A DNA stretch of 64,000 nucleotides from an uncultured Halomonas sp. GTDB taxonomy: Bacteria; Pseudomonadota; Gammaproteobacteria; Pseudomonadales; Halomonadaceae. Location: NCBI RefSeq assembly GCF_947500835.1, contig NZ_CANMTQ010000003.1, positions 124,001 to 188,000 of the forward strand, read 5' to 3'. Under the pieces are notes generated by a model that worked only from the letters and a program-made list of their open reading frames with translations, did no database searches and had not been told where the DNA came from. Positions 16,450 through 25,214 of the stretch are shown piece by piece. Position 1 is the first letter of the stretch. The number at the start of each line of letters is the position of its first letter. A program made the translations under genes and the position numbers.

Positions 16450-17205
16450 TTATTGCTCAGTGATAGAAAAGTCTTCTTCGTTCCACTGGATCTTGAGGTA
16501 GCGCCCATCGAACGCTGCGACTTCCCTGAGTTTGTCGGCATCGAGAATGATCAACTGGAATAGACGACGCTGTACCAAGCCCTCCGCTGCGAGTTGACTA
16601 AAGGTGCGGCTGACATGCACGGCACTCATGCCCAGCGTATCCGCAAGATCTTGCTGGGTCAGCGGTAACAGGAACTCATCCCGATAGGTCTCGCCAGTTT
16701 CAAGCAATCGCGCATGGCATTCACAAATGAAATGTGCAAGCCGTTGCTTGGCGCTTCGATGAGTCATCATGATCTGACGTTCGGCAAGCATTACCTGGCG
16801 TTGATTTGCAATGGCAAACAGCAGTGCGGTCGTCATGGGCGAATCGTTGAACATTCCCAATAGCGATGAATGAGGCAGTTCGCATACCCAGCCATCGGTC
16901 AGCATCACGGCATTAGTGCGACGGTTTCCCGAAGCGACCTGGCACAGCCCGAGAACATCACCGGGCAAATAGGTTTCAAGTAGTTGCCGGCTACCATCCT
17001 TGTGATAATGGGCGGAATAGGCCCAGCCGCTGCGTAAGACAATCAAGGAGCTGGCATTCTCGCCCTCCTGCCACAATGAATCCCCTGCTTTTAGGTGGCG
17101 CAGTTCGTCCTCTGGCAGGTGCTCAAGTAGCGCCGCGACCTCTTGTTCGAGAGTACGGTGAATATCGAAGCGTCTGAAAATACTCTCGAACACAATCCGA
17201 TTCAC
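16450..17205 (-). CDS. Crp/Fnr-family transcriptional regulator
   Basis: 251 residues from a GTG at 17205, which has GGGGAG just upstream. The N-terminal cyclic-nucleotide-type beta barrel spans about 20-140 (ESIFRRFD, LPGDVLGLCQVASG). The C-terminal helix-turn-helix is LTQQDLADTLGMSAVHVSRTFSQLAAEGLV. There is no N-terminal cysteine cluster, so it is not an iron-sulfur oxygen sensor like Fnr/Anr. In the recognition helix the Glu that FNR and CRP use for base contact is replaced (SAVHVSR), so it should read a different site from the TTGAT box upstream of usp. Ligand and targets are unknown. Confidence 0.88.
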   Translation of the reverse strand: MNRIVFESIFRRFDIHRTLEQEVAALLEHLPEDELRHLKAGDSLWQEGENASSLIVLRSGWAYSAHYHKDGSRQLLETYLPGDVLGLCQVASGNRRTNAVMLTDGWVCELPHSSLLGMFNDSPMTTALLFAIANQRQVMLAERQIMMTHRSAKQRLAHFICECHARLLETGETYRDEFLLPLTQQDLADTLGMSAVHVSRTFSQLAAEGLVQRRLFQLIILDADKLREVAAFDGRYLKIQWNEEDFSITEQ

Positions 17206-17394
17206 TATAACTCCCCGGCAACAAAGCAATCTTTCCCGGAAAGAAACCATGCGGAGTTAATGTAGCGCTATAACCTAGGTTTACTTTGCCACTTCGAGGA
17301 TGCAGCAGGCGCGAGAAACCCGCGGACAAATGATAGGATTTCGCGGCTGCCGTGATCCCGATATGCCCATGTTTCATTCAAACAGGAGGAAGTT

Positions 17395-17967
17395 GTGTTG
17401 ATGCGTAAACTGACAGGAAGCGTTGTGCTACCCATATTGATGGCCGTACTTGGGCCTGGCCTGGCCTGGGCGGAAGGTGACGCTACCTACGGCTGGATCG
17501 AAAAAGCCGGCATTGGCTCACTAGGTGCGGTTGCCAAGGCCAAGCTCGATAGCGGTGCGTTGACCTCATCGATAAACGCCAAGAATATCGAGCTCTTCGA
17601 GCGTGACGGTGATGAGTGGGTTCGTTTTACCCTGTCACTGGAGGATCAAAAGACCGAAGAGCGAGTTTCCGAACGAATGGAATTGCCGCTTCAACGCAAT
17701 CTGACGGTTCGCGGCGCCGGGGGCAAGGACGAGCGCCCGGTGGTGCTGTTGAAGATCTGCATGAACGACACGATTTATGAAGAGCAGTTCAGCCTGAGAG
17801 ATCGTAGCGACATGCTCTATCCGGTATTGCTCGGTCGGCGCACGATTCAGCATCTGGGCAAGCTCGATGTGACCAAGACCTTCTTACACGACCCCAAGTG
17901 CAACGCGGACTCCCCGGTCAAGTACTTCGATGAGCAAGAGGCGCAACAAGACGACCTCGACGCCTGA
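17395..17967 (+). CDS. Secreted retropepsin-like aspartic protease (RimB/DUF785-type, 'ATP-dependent zinc protease' family)
   Basis: About 190 residues. A signal peptide is clear (basic start, LTGSVVLPILMAVLGPGLAWAEG, cleavage after AWA). The mature part has the DSGA catalytic motif (KAKLDSGALTSSINAKN), followed by the family's strand pattern and a conserved LLGRRTIQHLGKLDVTKTFL end. Members are single-domain retropepsin-like proteases. The start is either GTG 17395 or ATG 17401; AGGAGGA at 17384-17390 fits both. It is convergent with the chromate transporter gene and forms its own unit. The substrate is unknown; the periplasmic location is inferred from the signal peptide. Confidence 0.8.
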   Translation: MLMRKLTGSVVLPILMAVLGPGLAWAEGDATYGWIEKAGIGSLGAVAKAKLDSGALTSSINAKNIELFERDGDEWVRFTLSLEDQKTEERVSERMELPLQRNLTVRGAGGKDERPVVLLKICMNDTIYEEQFSLRDRSDMLYPVLLGRRTIQHLGKLDVTKTFLHDPKCNADSPVKYFDEQEAQQDDLDA

Positions 17968-17977
17968 AACGGGCGAA

Positions 17978-19138
17978 TCAGGCACTGCCGAACCCTAAAC
18001 CCATCAGCGCTGCAACAATGACTGCCGCCCACAGGGGCAGGCGACATTGATGCAGCAACAGCCAAAGCCCCAGGGCTGCCGCCATGGCACCGGGGCTGGT
18101 TACCGCCGAGGTGAATACCGGTGTAAACAGGGCGGCCATCAACAGGCCTACGGTGGCTGCGCTGACCCAGGCCAGGGCACTGGCCAAGCGCGGCTGCCCG
18201 CGTAGACGCTCCCATATCGGCAGGATGGCCATCAGTAACAGCCAGCCCGGCAGAAAAATTGCCAGCAGTGCGACAACCCCTGACCCAAGCGACCCCTCCA
18301 GCGCAGCACCCAGATATGCCGCCAGGGAGAACATTGGACCCGGCACCGCCTGAGCCAGGCTGTAGCCGGCCAGAAACGTTTCCTGGGTCATGCCTTCTCG
18401 AATCAGAGGCTGGGCGTCGAGCAGGGGTAGCACCACATGGCCACCCCCGAACACCAATGCCCCAGCGCGATAGAAGGCATCGAAGATTGCCGGGATGCCA
18501 CTATTGGCGATGATCGGGGTGATCACCAGCAGTGCTGCAAAGATGCTCAGCGCCCAGTAGCGTGGACGAAGCGTGTTTGCCAAGGGCCGATTCTCGCGCA
18601 CTAATGTCAAAGGCGCGTCCATGAAGGCGCCGATCAGCGCCGCCAGGCTGATCGCCAGGAGTTGAACGAGCATGCCGGGTAGCAGCAGCACGGCGATGGC
18701 GACCAAAAGCGCCATCGCCTGTCGCGGCCTATCTGGGCAACAGCTCGGGTAGAGCTTGGCTACCGCATCCGCAACGATCGCCACCGCCAACAGCTTGAGC
18801 CCCTGCAGCACGCTGCCCAATGCACCTTGCAAATCCCCTTGGGCCAGCCATAGCCCCGCGATCAGCATCAATAGCGCGGAGGGCAGGGTGAAGCCAGCAA
18901 AAGCCGCCAGGCTGCCTATCATGCCGCCTTGCCGATAGCCGAGGGCCATGCCCAGCTGACTGCTGGCAGGCCCCGGCAGGAACTGACACAGGGCCATCAG
19001 TTCGCCGAACTCCCGGTCGTCCAGCCAGCCACGCTCATCGATGAAACGGCGATGAAAGTAACCAAAGTGCGCTGCCGGACCGCCGAAGCTGACACAGCCG
19101 AGCTTGAGAAATTCAATGAAGATGTGACGAGGGCTCAT
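17978..19138 (-). CDS. chrA: Chromate transporter (ChrA family, two-domain)
   Basis: 386 residues from the ATG at 19138 (GGTGGAG nine bases upstream). The N-terminal CHR domain shows FLKLGCVSFGGPAAHFGYF and LPGPASSQLGMALGYRQGG; the second half repeats the pattern with FYRAGALVFGGGHVVLPLL and LAQAVPGPMFSLAAYLG. This is the long two-domain form with about ten to twelve membrane segments that exports chromate or acts as an anion transporter. It stands alone with no chrB neighbour. Chromate itself as substrate rests on family knowledge only. Confidence 0.9.
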   Translation of the reverse strand: MSPRHIFIEFLKLGCVSFGGPAAHFGYFHRRFIDERGWLDDREFGELMALCQFLPGPASSQLGMALGYRQGGMIGSLAAFAGFTLPSALLMLIAGLWLAQGDLQGALGSVLQGLKLLAVAIVADAVAKLYPSCCPDRPRQAMALLVAIAVLLLPGMLVQLLAISLAALIGAFMDAPLTLVRENRPLANTLRPRYWALSIFAALLVITPIIANSGIPAIFDAFYRAGALVFGGGHVVLPLLDAQPLIREGMTQETFLAGYSLAQAVPGPMFSLAAYLGAALEGSLGSGVVALLAIFLPGWLLLMAILPIWERLRGQPRLASALAWVSAATVGLLMAALFTPVFTSAVTSPGAMAAALGLWLLLHQCRLPLWAAVIVAALMGLGFGSA

Positions 19139-19253
19139 GCAGTGACACTCCACCTGACAGGGCACGATTGCAATTGTTCAGGATTACACGGCTCTGTTGC
19201 AGTTGGATGCCAGGTCGCGTCGGAAAGCGAATGGATGCAGCAGTGGAATGGTG

Positions 19254-19285
19254 GTGTAAAAAAAGCGGCCAGGAATGGCCGCTTT
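19254..19285 (-). terminator. Rho-independent terminator of the chemoreceptor gene
   Basis: On the minus strand AAAGCGGCC pairs with GGCCGCTTT (arms 19277-19285 and 19262-19270, six-base loop), followed by a run of T. It lies 18 bp behind the stop of the chemoreceptor gene and is a strong, textbook hairpin. Confidence 0.9.
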
Positions 19286-19302
19286 GAGATTGATAGCGAA
19301 AG

Positions 19303-20832
19303 TCAGGCTGGCGTCAAGATTCGCTCGTCCTTCCGGTGTTTTATTTTTGGGTCTTCGGTCGTGGAATCCTGATCAGGCTTCGATGCCTGTGCCGTATCGT
19401 TTTCCAGCTGAAAGTAGCCGATGGCACTGGTCAGGTATTGCGCCGCTTCTTCCAGGCGTTCCGCCACCCCTTTGGTGCTGTCAATGGAGCTTGCGGAGAG
19501 GGTAAGCGCCTCCTGCATCTCGAGGATGCTGGCGTTAAGGGTTTCGATGCCTTGATTCTGCTCGTGGCTTGAAGTGGTGATCTCATTCATGCGGCTAGAG
19601 ACCTGCTGGAAAGCTTCCACCACCCGCTGCATCAACTCGCCAGTGGTACTTACCTGCTCGACGCCGGATTTTACTTGTTGATTGGAGTGATCGACCCGTT
19701 CGCGAATCGATTGCGCCGTATGCGCCGTGCGCTCGGATAGCCCCCGAACTTCATTGGCGACCACGGCAAAACCGCGCCCTTGCTCGCCGGCTCTGGCCGC
19801 TTCCACGGAGGCATTCAGCGCCAACAGGTTGGTCTGAAAGGTGATGTTGTCGATCTCACCCAGCAGCTTTGCGATATCGCGAGCGCCTTCGTCGATATGC
19901 GACATGGTCTCGCTCAACTTGGCAACGCTCTCCGCACCTTGGCGCACGGTTTCCCCGGTCTTGGAGGCAAGTTGATTGGTACGCTCCGCCTCTGCCGCGT
20001 TCTGGCGCGTGGTGGTCGAGAGCTCCTCGGTGCTTGAAGCGGTACGCTCGATCTGCTCCGCGCTACGCTGGGCCTGCTGATGAAGGATCTGCTGCGCCTC
20101 GGTGGTCTCGGCGCTCAAAGTGTGTACCGTCACCGCAGTCTGGCGCACCTCCTTGAGCACGCTGGTCAGCTTGGCCTGCATGCTGGCGATGGCGGCGATA
20201 GCAGGACGCTGACGCTGGGCTTCGGTAAATGCGATGTCGAGCTTGCCCTGCTCCGCCTCTCGGGCGAAATCGGTGATGCTCAGCCCATCCCCAATGACCT
20301 GGCGCAGGGTGTTGCTCAGATAGCCCAGAATGACGGTGTGAACCACGACGGCGCCGGCATGCATCGCCAGACACATGATGAGATGCATGACGTTGCTGGG
20401 TGTGACGCCCTGGTAGATATGGACCCAGCCAAGATACTGCAGATAGGTAAAGCCAACGTGATGGGCGGCAATCACCCCGGCGCCAACCAGAATCACCCGC
20501 CAGTCGCAGTAGAGAATCAGCGTCGAGAGCATGATGAAGATGCTGAAATGCGCCTCGATCATGCCCTGAGTCTGATCGATCAACAGTGCGGCAAAACCCA
20601 TGAATAGGGCTGCCATGCTCATGCCGCTGAGCAGTGTGCCGGCCCAGGTACGAGTGATCAAATAGGCCAGCGGCACTGCGGTCAGGGCAAAGCCTGCGAC
20701 CGTTGGCCAACTGCCGTTGAGCACACCCACCGCCAGACAGATGACGAGATTGAGTAGTGCAAGCGTCCACATCACACGGTCGATGCGCTGTCGATAGCTG
20801 CTGGGGATTTGATTCGATGTCGAATGATTCAT
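19303..20832 (-). CDS. Methyl-accepting chemotaxis protein without a large periplasmic domain
   Basis: A 509-residue chemoreceptor. The N-terminal 180 residues hold about six membrane segments ([73 protein letters not shown]) with only short loops, instead of the usual TM-sensor-TM layout. The cytoplasmic signalling tip is normal: [42 protein letters not shown], given here in parts as [20 protein letters not shown] and FAVVANEVR. The C-terminal tail is acidic/basic and lacks a CheR-binding pentapeptide. A single gene with its own terminator. The signal is probably sensed in or at the membrane (inference). Confidence 0.9.
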   Translation of the reverse strand: MNHSTSNQIPSSYRQRIDRVMWTLALLNLVICLAVGVLNGSWPTVAGFALTAVPLAYLITRTWAGTLLSGMSMAALFMGFAALLIDQTQGMIEAHFSIFIMLSTLILYCDWRVILVGAGVIAAHHVGFTYLQYLGWVHIYQGVTPSNVMHLIMCLAMHAGAVVVHTVILGYLSNTLRQVIGDGLSITDFAREAEQGKLDIAFTEAQRQRPAIAAIASMQAKLTSVLKEVRQTAVTVHTLSAETTEAQQILHQQAQRSAEQIERTASSTEELSTTTRQNAAEAERTNQLASKTGETVRQGAESVAKLSETMSHIDEGARDIAKLLGEIDNITFQTNLLALNASVEAARAGEQGRGFAVVANEVRGLSERTAHTAQSIRERVDHSNQQVKSGVEQVSTTGELMQRVVEAFQQVSSRMNEITTSSHEQNQGIETLNASILEMQEALTLSASSIDSTKGVAERLEEAAQYLTSAIGYFQLENDTAQASKPDQDSTTEDPKIKHRKDERILTPA

Positions 20833-21156
20833 GTTGTTTCCTGTCGGATATGCCGGTCTTGTTCACGAGTTGTACGAAGATCTGTTCTAGTAGGATTATC
20901 GGCAGCCAGGTATCTAACTTAAGGAAGCAACTACTCATTGCTGTACTTGTTTCAGGTCCATGGAAAAGTAGGGTCATGCACTGGACGAAACTGAAATAAA
21001 AAAATTGTGCAAACGTTGTACGGTTTGGCAGATGCTGTAGCCATGCCTTGAAAGATAAAATGTTTCCCTTGGCGTTAAAGCAGAAAGCGGTCTCGGATAG
21101 ACTCATGGGAAAGTCATAGCGTCGCTTGACGCTTATCCGATCATGCAGGAGACCCC
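20833..21156. other. Intergenic region between divergent chemoreceptor and FAH-family genes
   Basis: About 320 bp with no gene. It must contain the two divergent promoters. I could not find a convincing sigma-28 site for the chemoreceptor. The sequence around 20990-21005 is AT-rich. Confidence 0.4.
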
Positions 21157-21837
21157 ATGCGCTTCGTTTCCCGTTTCACTGATGGCCGATCCTTCGATCA
21201 ACCCCTAGGCAAGATCGTCTGCGTGGGGCGCAACTACGCGGAGCACGCCAAGGAACTCAATAATCCGGTGCCCAGCACGCCGCTTCTGTTCATCAAGCCG
21301 GCGACCAGTGCCGTGATGCTTGAGGAGCCGATCACGATACCCGCCGAGCGGGGCGGGGTGCATTTCGAGACCGAGCTTGCGCTGTTGATCGACGAGACCT
21401 TGACTGGCGCTTCGGCTCAAGAGGCGGAAAAGGCGGTAGCGGGGATTGGTCTGGCGCTGGATCTGACCCGGCGCGACGTTCAGGCCCGGTTGAAAGAGAA
21501 AGGCCACCCTTGGGAGATCGCCAAGGCGTTCGATGGAGCCTGCCCGCTGTCGTCTTTTGTGGCGATCGAAAGCGCTCCGGACTGGAACAGCCTGGTATTT
21601 AGCCTGGATATCGACGGCGAGCGGCGTCAGAGCGGCTACACCAGCGACATGCTGTTTCAGATACCGACATTGCTAGCGGAAATGAGCCGGCATTTCACTC
21701 TGGAACCGGGCGACGTAGTGCTGACCGGCACCCCGGCAGGGGTCGGGCCGCTACCGCCTGGTGCCGAGCTGCACTTCATTTTGGAGGCAGGGGAAAGTCA
21801 TGCGGGGCTCGATATCAGAACCCATACCGCTGGCTGA
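21157..21837 (+). CDS. Fumarylacetoacetate hydrolase-family protein (YcgM-like)
   Basis: A 226-residue FAH-fold enzyme. GKIVCVGRNYAEHAKELNNPVP and PLLFIKPATSAV open the domain. The divalent metal ligands are visible as the acidic set in HFETELALLIDE and in LDLTRRDVQ, and the end has GDVVLTGTPAGVGPL. This matches short FAH proteins such as YcgM/FAHD1 that act as acylpyruvate hydrolases or oxaloacetate decarboxylases. AGGAGA precedes the ATG. It is convergent with speA with only 9 bp between the stops. The exact substrate cannot be told from sequence. Confidence 0.88.
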   Translation: MRFVSRFTDGRSFDQPLGKIVCVGRNYAEHAKELNNPVPSTPLLFIKPATSAVMLEEPITIPAERGGVHFETELALLIDETLTGASAQEAEKAVAGIGLALDLTRRDVQARLKEKGHPWEIAKAFDGACPLSSFVAIESAPDWNSLVFSLDIDGERRQSGYTSDMLFQIPTLLAEMSRHFTLEPGDVVLTGTPAGVGPLPPGAELHFILEAGESHAGLDIRTHTAG

Positions 21838-21846
21838 CGGCCACTT

Positions 21847-23763
21847 TCATTCAAGATAGGTATACCCCTCGAGCCCCGCGACCAGTTCGGTCATGAAACT
21901 CAAGCGTTCCTCCTGGCTCAGGTGGCTATTGTGCAGCTGGGCCTCCAGTCGCTCTTGCAATACCTGGGCATCGAAGTCCACATAGCGCAGCACCTGGGCC
22001 ACACTATCGCCCTGGCGCAGGGTCGATAGCCGCCAGTGGCCCTGGGCATCAAGGGCCACGTCCACGGAATCCGTGTCACCGAACAGGTTGTGCAGATCGC
22101 CCAGGATTTCTTGGTAGGCGCCCACCAGGAACAGGCCCAGCAGCCGGTCTTCACCGCTGCGCCACTCCGGTAGCGGCAGGGTGGCCTCAAGCCCCTGGCC
22201 GTCCACGTAGCTGTCGATGCGGCCGTCGGAGTCACAGGTGATGTCCTGAATTACCGCTCGCCGGGTCGGTTCCTTATCGAGCCCGGAGAGCGGCAGCACC
22301 GGAAAGACCTGATCGATGCCCCAGACATCTGGCAGGGACTGGAACAAGGAGAAGTTGACGAACAGCTTGTCGGCGAGTTTTTCCGCGAGTTCGTCGATGA
22401 TTTCGCGATGGGCGCGGTTGCGGCTATCGAGCTTGGCTCTCAAGCGCTGACAGGCGGCAAAATAGACCGCTTCGCCTTCGGCCCGCGCCTTGATGCCCGC
22501 CAAGCCCAGCACGAAGCGTTCCTGCAGCTCGCCTATCGCCTGTACCAGATCATGATAGGCCTCGACCTGGCCCCGAGGCTCGGCTGTCGTTGCCAGTCGA
22601 TCGAAGACCTCCCATAGCTCCCCGACCTGGACATCCTGCATGGCCAGACGCCGCTCCGGGGGCTTCTCACCGATGCGCTCTTCATCGATCACGTTAGTGA
22701 TCAGCACCGCATGATGGGCGGTCAGGGCGCGACCGGATTCGGAAATCAAATGGGGATGGGGCGCGCCTTCGGCTTCGCAGGCTTGCCGGAAGGCCCACAC
22801 CACGTTGCTGGCATACTCACTCATGGAATAGTTGATCGAGCAGAAGCTGCGAGAGCGAGTGCCTTCGTAGTCAATGCCAAGGCCGCCGCCTACATCCACG
22901 GTATCCACCGGTGCGCCGAGTTCCCGCAGGCTCTGATAGAACCGCGCGCACTCCCGCAACCCGCGCTGAATGTCGCGAATATTGGCGATCTGAGAGCCAA
23001 GATGAAAATGCACCAGCTGCAGGCTATCCAGGGACTTGGCCTGGCGGAGCCGCTCGACCACGTCAAGGATCTGGGTCGCGGTCAGGCCGAACTTGGATTT
23101 TTCGCCACCGCTATTTTGCCACTTGCCCTTGCCCACGGAAGCCAGCCGCGCTCGCAGACCAATGCGCGGGCGCACATCCAGGCGCTTGGCTTCCTCCAGG
23201 ATCAGCGCAAGCTCCGAGAACTTCTCCACCACCAGATAGACCCTGTGGCCGAGTTTCTCGCCCATCAGGGCCAGACGCACGTATTCCCGATCCTTGTAGC
23301 CGTTGCATACGATCAAAGAGGGATGATCAGAAAGGCTGCCACCGGACAGCGCCAATACCGCCAGCAGTTCCGGTTTGCTGCCGGCTTCAAGCCCGACCCG
23401 ACCATGGCCGCGCTCCTGGGTGGCGAGTATTTCCTCCACCACTCGGCGCTGCTGATTGACCTTGATCGGATAGACCGCGGTATAACCGCCGGAGTAGGCC
23501 GCTTCCCGCATGGCGGCATCGAAGGCCGCACATAGCTGCTCGACCCGGTCGTGAAGAATATCCGTGAAGCGCACCAGCACCGGCAGGCGCAGCCCCGCCT
23601 CGCGCAGCTGATCGACCAGGGCGTTCAAGGGCAGGGCAGGGCCTTCGGTCTCGCTGCCCAGCGGCCTGACCACGGTATTGCCCTGATCGTCCACATCGAA
23701 ATAGCCGCTGCCCCACTGATCGATGTTGTAGGTGCGGCGGGCCTTGGCAGCGGGTGATGTCAT
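21847..23763 (-). CDS. speA: Biosynthetic arginine decarboxylase
   Basis: 638 residues, near the usual length of SpeA (about 630-660). The PLP lysine is K101 in AVYPIKVNQQRRVVEEI. Further family marks are GLEAGSKPELLAVLAL, the glycine-rich PLP phosphate region DVGGGLGIDYEG, HFHLGSQIANIRDIQ and LPVLPLSGLDKEPTRRAVIQDITCDSDG, where the last Cys-Asp pair contributes to the active site. It makes agmatine from arginine for polyamine synthesis. The start overlaps the end of thrB by 4 bp, so it is the last gene of a DUF2782-thrB-speA run. Confidence 0.95.
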   Translation of the reverse strand: MTSPAAKARRTYNIDQWGSGYFDVDDQGNTVVRPLGSETEGPALPLNALVDQLREAGLRLPVLVRFTDILHDRVEQLCAAFDAAMREAAYSGGYTAVYPIKVNQQRRVVEEILATQERGHGRVGLEAGSKPELLAVLALSGGSLSDHPSLIVCNGYKDREYVRLALMGEKLGHRVYLVVEKFSELALILEEAKRLDVRPRIGLRARLASVGKGKWQNSGGEKSKFGLTATQILDVVERLRQAKSLDSLQLVHFHLGSQIANIRDIQRGLRECARFYQSLRELGAPVDTVDVGGGLGIDYEGTRSRSFCSINYSMSEYASNVVWAFRQACEAEGAPHPHLISESGRALTAHHAVLITNVIDEERIGEKPPERRLAMQDVQVGELWEVFDRLATTAEPRGQVEAYHDLVQAIGELQERFVLGLAGIKARAEGEAVYFAACQRLRAKLDSRNRAHREIIDELAEKLADKLFVNFSLFQSLPDVWGIDQVFPVLPLSGLDKEPTRRAVIQDITCDSDGRIDSYVDGQGLEATLPLPEWRSGEDRLLGLFLVGAYQEILGDLHNLFGDTDSVDVALDAQGHWRLSTLRQGDSVAQVLRYVDFDAQVLQERLEAQLHNSHLSQEERLSFMTELVAGLEGYTYLE

Positions 23764-24722
23764 GAAAGGGTCTGCTCCGGTAGCGCCAGGGCGCCGTGTT
23801 CGATGCGGTGAAGGAGAATGCGACGAAACTGCTCGGGATCGTGTGGGGTCAGATCAAAGGCTGGCGGATCCACATGAACCACCAGCAGCCGAGAAAGCCA
23901 GTAGCGCAAAGCGGTCATGCGCAGCATCAGCGGCCAGCATTTTCGTTCGGTTTTATCGAGCGGACGGCGCGCCACGTAGGCATCGAGCAGGGCATCGTGG
24001 CGCTCCTGGTTCAAGCTGCCATCCGGGTTGCAGGCCCAGTCGTTGACGACGATGGCCAGATCGAACAGCAAATCCCCGGTGCAGCCATTGTAGAAATCGA
24101 TGAGCCCGCCAAGTGTGTCACCATCGAACAACGTGTTGTCGCGAAACAGATCGCCATGAATGGCGCCTTGGGGCAGCACGTCCTGGTTGTCGAATGCCGC
24201 CTGATAAGCCGCGATCTCTTCGCGCATCAGTGCCTGATCCTGGGCTGACAGATAGGGCATTACTCGAGGATGGGTCTCCAGCAGCCAGTTCAGATCCCGC
24301 GGGTTGTCACGCTGCCCAGGGAAGTGTTGCGACACATGATGCATGCGCCCAAGCGCCTCCCCCAGGGCACGGCACTGGGCTAGATTAGGGGCTTTGGGAT
24401 GTTTGCCCGGCAGGCGCGGAAACAGTAGCGCTGGCTTATCCGCGAGGCTTTGCAGGGCAATACCTTGACGATCATGAACCGGACCAGGAACCGGCAACCG
24501 GTGCTCGGCTAGATAGTCCAGCAGCTCGACGAAAAACGGCAGCTCATCGTGCTCGCCCTGCTCGAACAAGGTCAATACCAGGGACGCGCGATCCGTGGTG
24601 ACAAAGAAGGTGGAGTTTTCGGTGCCGCTGGCGACGCCTTCAAGTGCCTTGAAACCGCCTATGTCAAAGCGCTCAAGAAAATTGGCGACCTGAGAATCGC
24701 TCAACGGGGTGAATACAGCCAT
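23760..24722 (-). CDS. thrB: Homoserine kinase type II
   Basis: 320 residues of the aminoglycoside-phosphotransferase-like fold. The N-terminus MAVFTPLSDSQVANFLERFDIGG and the early GxENSTFFV phosphate loop are typical of ThrB II. The catalytic loop is GAIHGDLFRDNTLFDG (Asp as base, Asn as metal ligand) and the metal-binding Asp is in GGLIDFYNGCTGDLLFD. It phosphorylates homoserine for threonine synthesis. Pseudomonas and relatives carry this unusual thrB near polA and a DUF2782 gene, exactly as here. It overlaps speA by 4 bp. Confidence 0.94.
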   Translation of the reverse strand: MAVFTPLSDSQVANFLERFDIGGFKALEGVASGTENSTFFVTTDRASLVLTLFEQGEHDELPFFVELLDYLAEHRLPVPGPVHDRQGIALQSLADKPALLFPRLPGKHPKAPNLAQCRALGEALGRMHHVSQHFPGQRDNPRDLNWLLETHPRVMPYLSAQDQALMREEIAAYQAAFDNQDVLPQGAIHGDLFRDNTLFDGDTLGGLIDFYNGCTGDLLFDLAIVVNDWACNPDGSLNQERHDALLDAYVARRPLDKTERKCWPLMLRMTALRYWLSRLLVVHVDPPAFDLTPHDPEQFRRILLHRIEHGALALPEQTLS

Positions 24723-24783
24723 GATGGTCTCGCGCTGGATGTCGAGGGGGCATTGTAGCGGCTCGACTCTTCATCGTGCAGGG

Positions 24784-24810
24784 GCCTGCGGTGATTACGC
24801 TACCGCAGGC
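24784..24810 (-). promoter_or_regulatory. Hairpin between the DUF2782 gene and thrB
   Basis: GCCTGCGGT (24784-24792) and ACCGCAGGC (24802-24810) form a perfect 9-bp stem with a nine-base loop. There is no T-run on either strand, so it is not a standard terminator. It sits in the leader in front of thrB and might stabilise or attenuate the transcript. Confidence 0.45.
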
Positions 24811-24846
24811 AAAGAGAGGTGTTCAGTGATGCGTTCTGGCAAGAAT

Positions 24847-25134
24847 CTACCAGGAGAACAGCACCCAGTTGGGAACGGCGATACGCTCATTTTCGCTGCG
24901 CTGGAAGTCGCCATCGCCATCGTCGTCCACCAGAAAATAAGCCGGGCCTACCTTCGGCTCGATTCTGATGGCATAAAGCTGGCCGTTGACCCGATATTCA
25001 CGAATGGTGCGATCCTCTTCCTGACGCACGGTGATATCCGGGGCGTCGGAATTTTCCTGAGCGGATACCAAAGGCGGCGAGCCCAGTAGAATGACGGCGA
25101 GAAGCATGCTCGGAACAAGACGGTTTAGGATCAT
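24847..25134 (-). CDS. DUF2782 family small secreted protein
   Basis: 95 residues from the ATG at 25134 (an upstream extension is unlikely; GGAGCTTCC precedes this ATG). A signal peptide is present (LNRLVPSMLLAVILLGSPPLVSAQ). The mature part (PDITVRQEEDRTIREYRVNGQLYAIRIEP in pieces, then VGPAYFLVDDDGDGDF) is the DUF2782 fold. Pseudomonas-type genomes have the same gene beside polA and thrB. Function unknown; periplasmic location inferred. Confidence 0.88.
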   Translation of the reverse strand: MILNRLVPSMLLAVILLGSPPLVSAQENSDAPDITVRQEEDRTIREYRVNGQLYAIRIEPKVGPAYFLVDDDGDGDFQRSENERIAVPNWVLFSW

Positions 25135-25214
25135 GGAAGCTCCTGAGTGGCGAACCGGGTATCTGATGTTCACGTCATAGTACCAGTGTATTCATGATAT
25201 CGGCGATTGTGCAT

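Noticed and set aside
20063..21106. Long minus-strand frame of 347 codons reaching upstream of the chemoreceptor
   Set aside because: Most of it is a shadow of the chemoreceptor gene in another frame, with Arg/Ser/His-rich composition and no motif.
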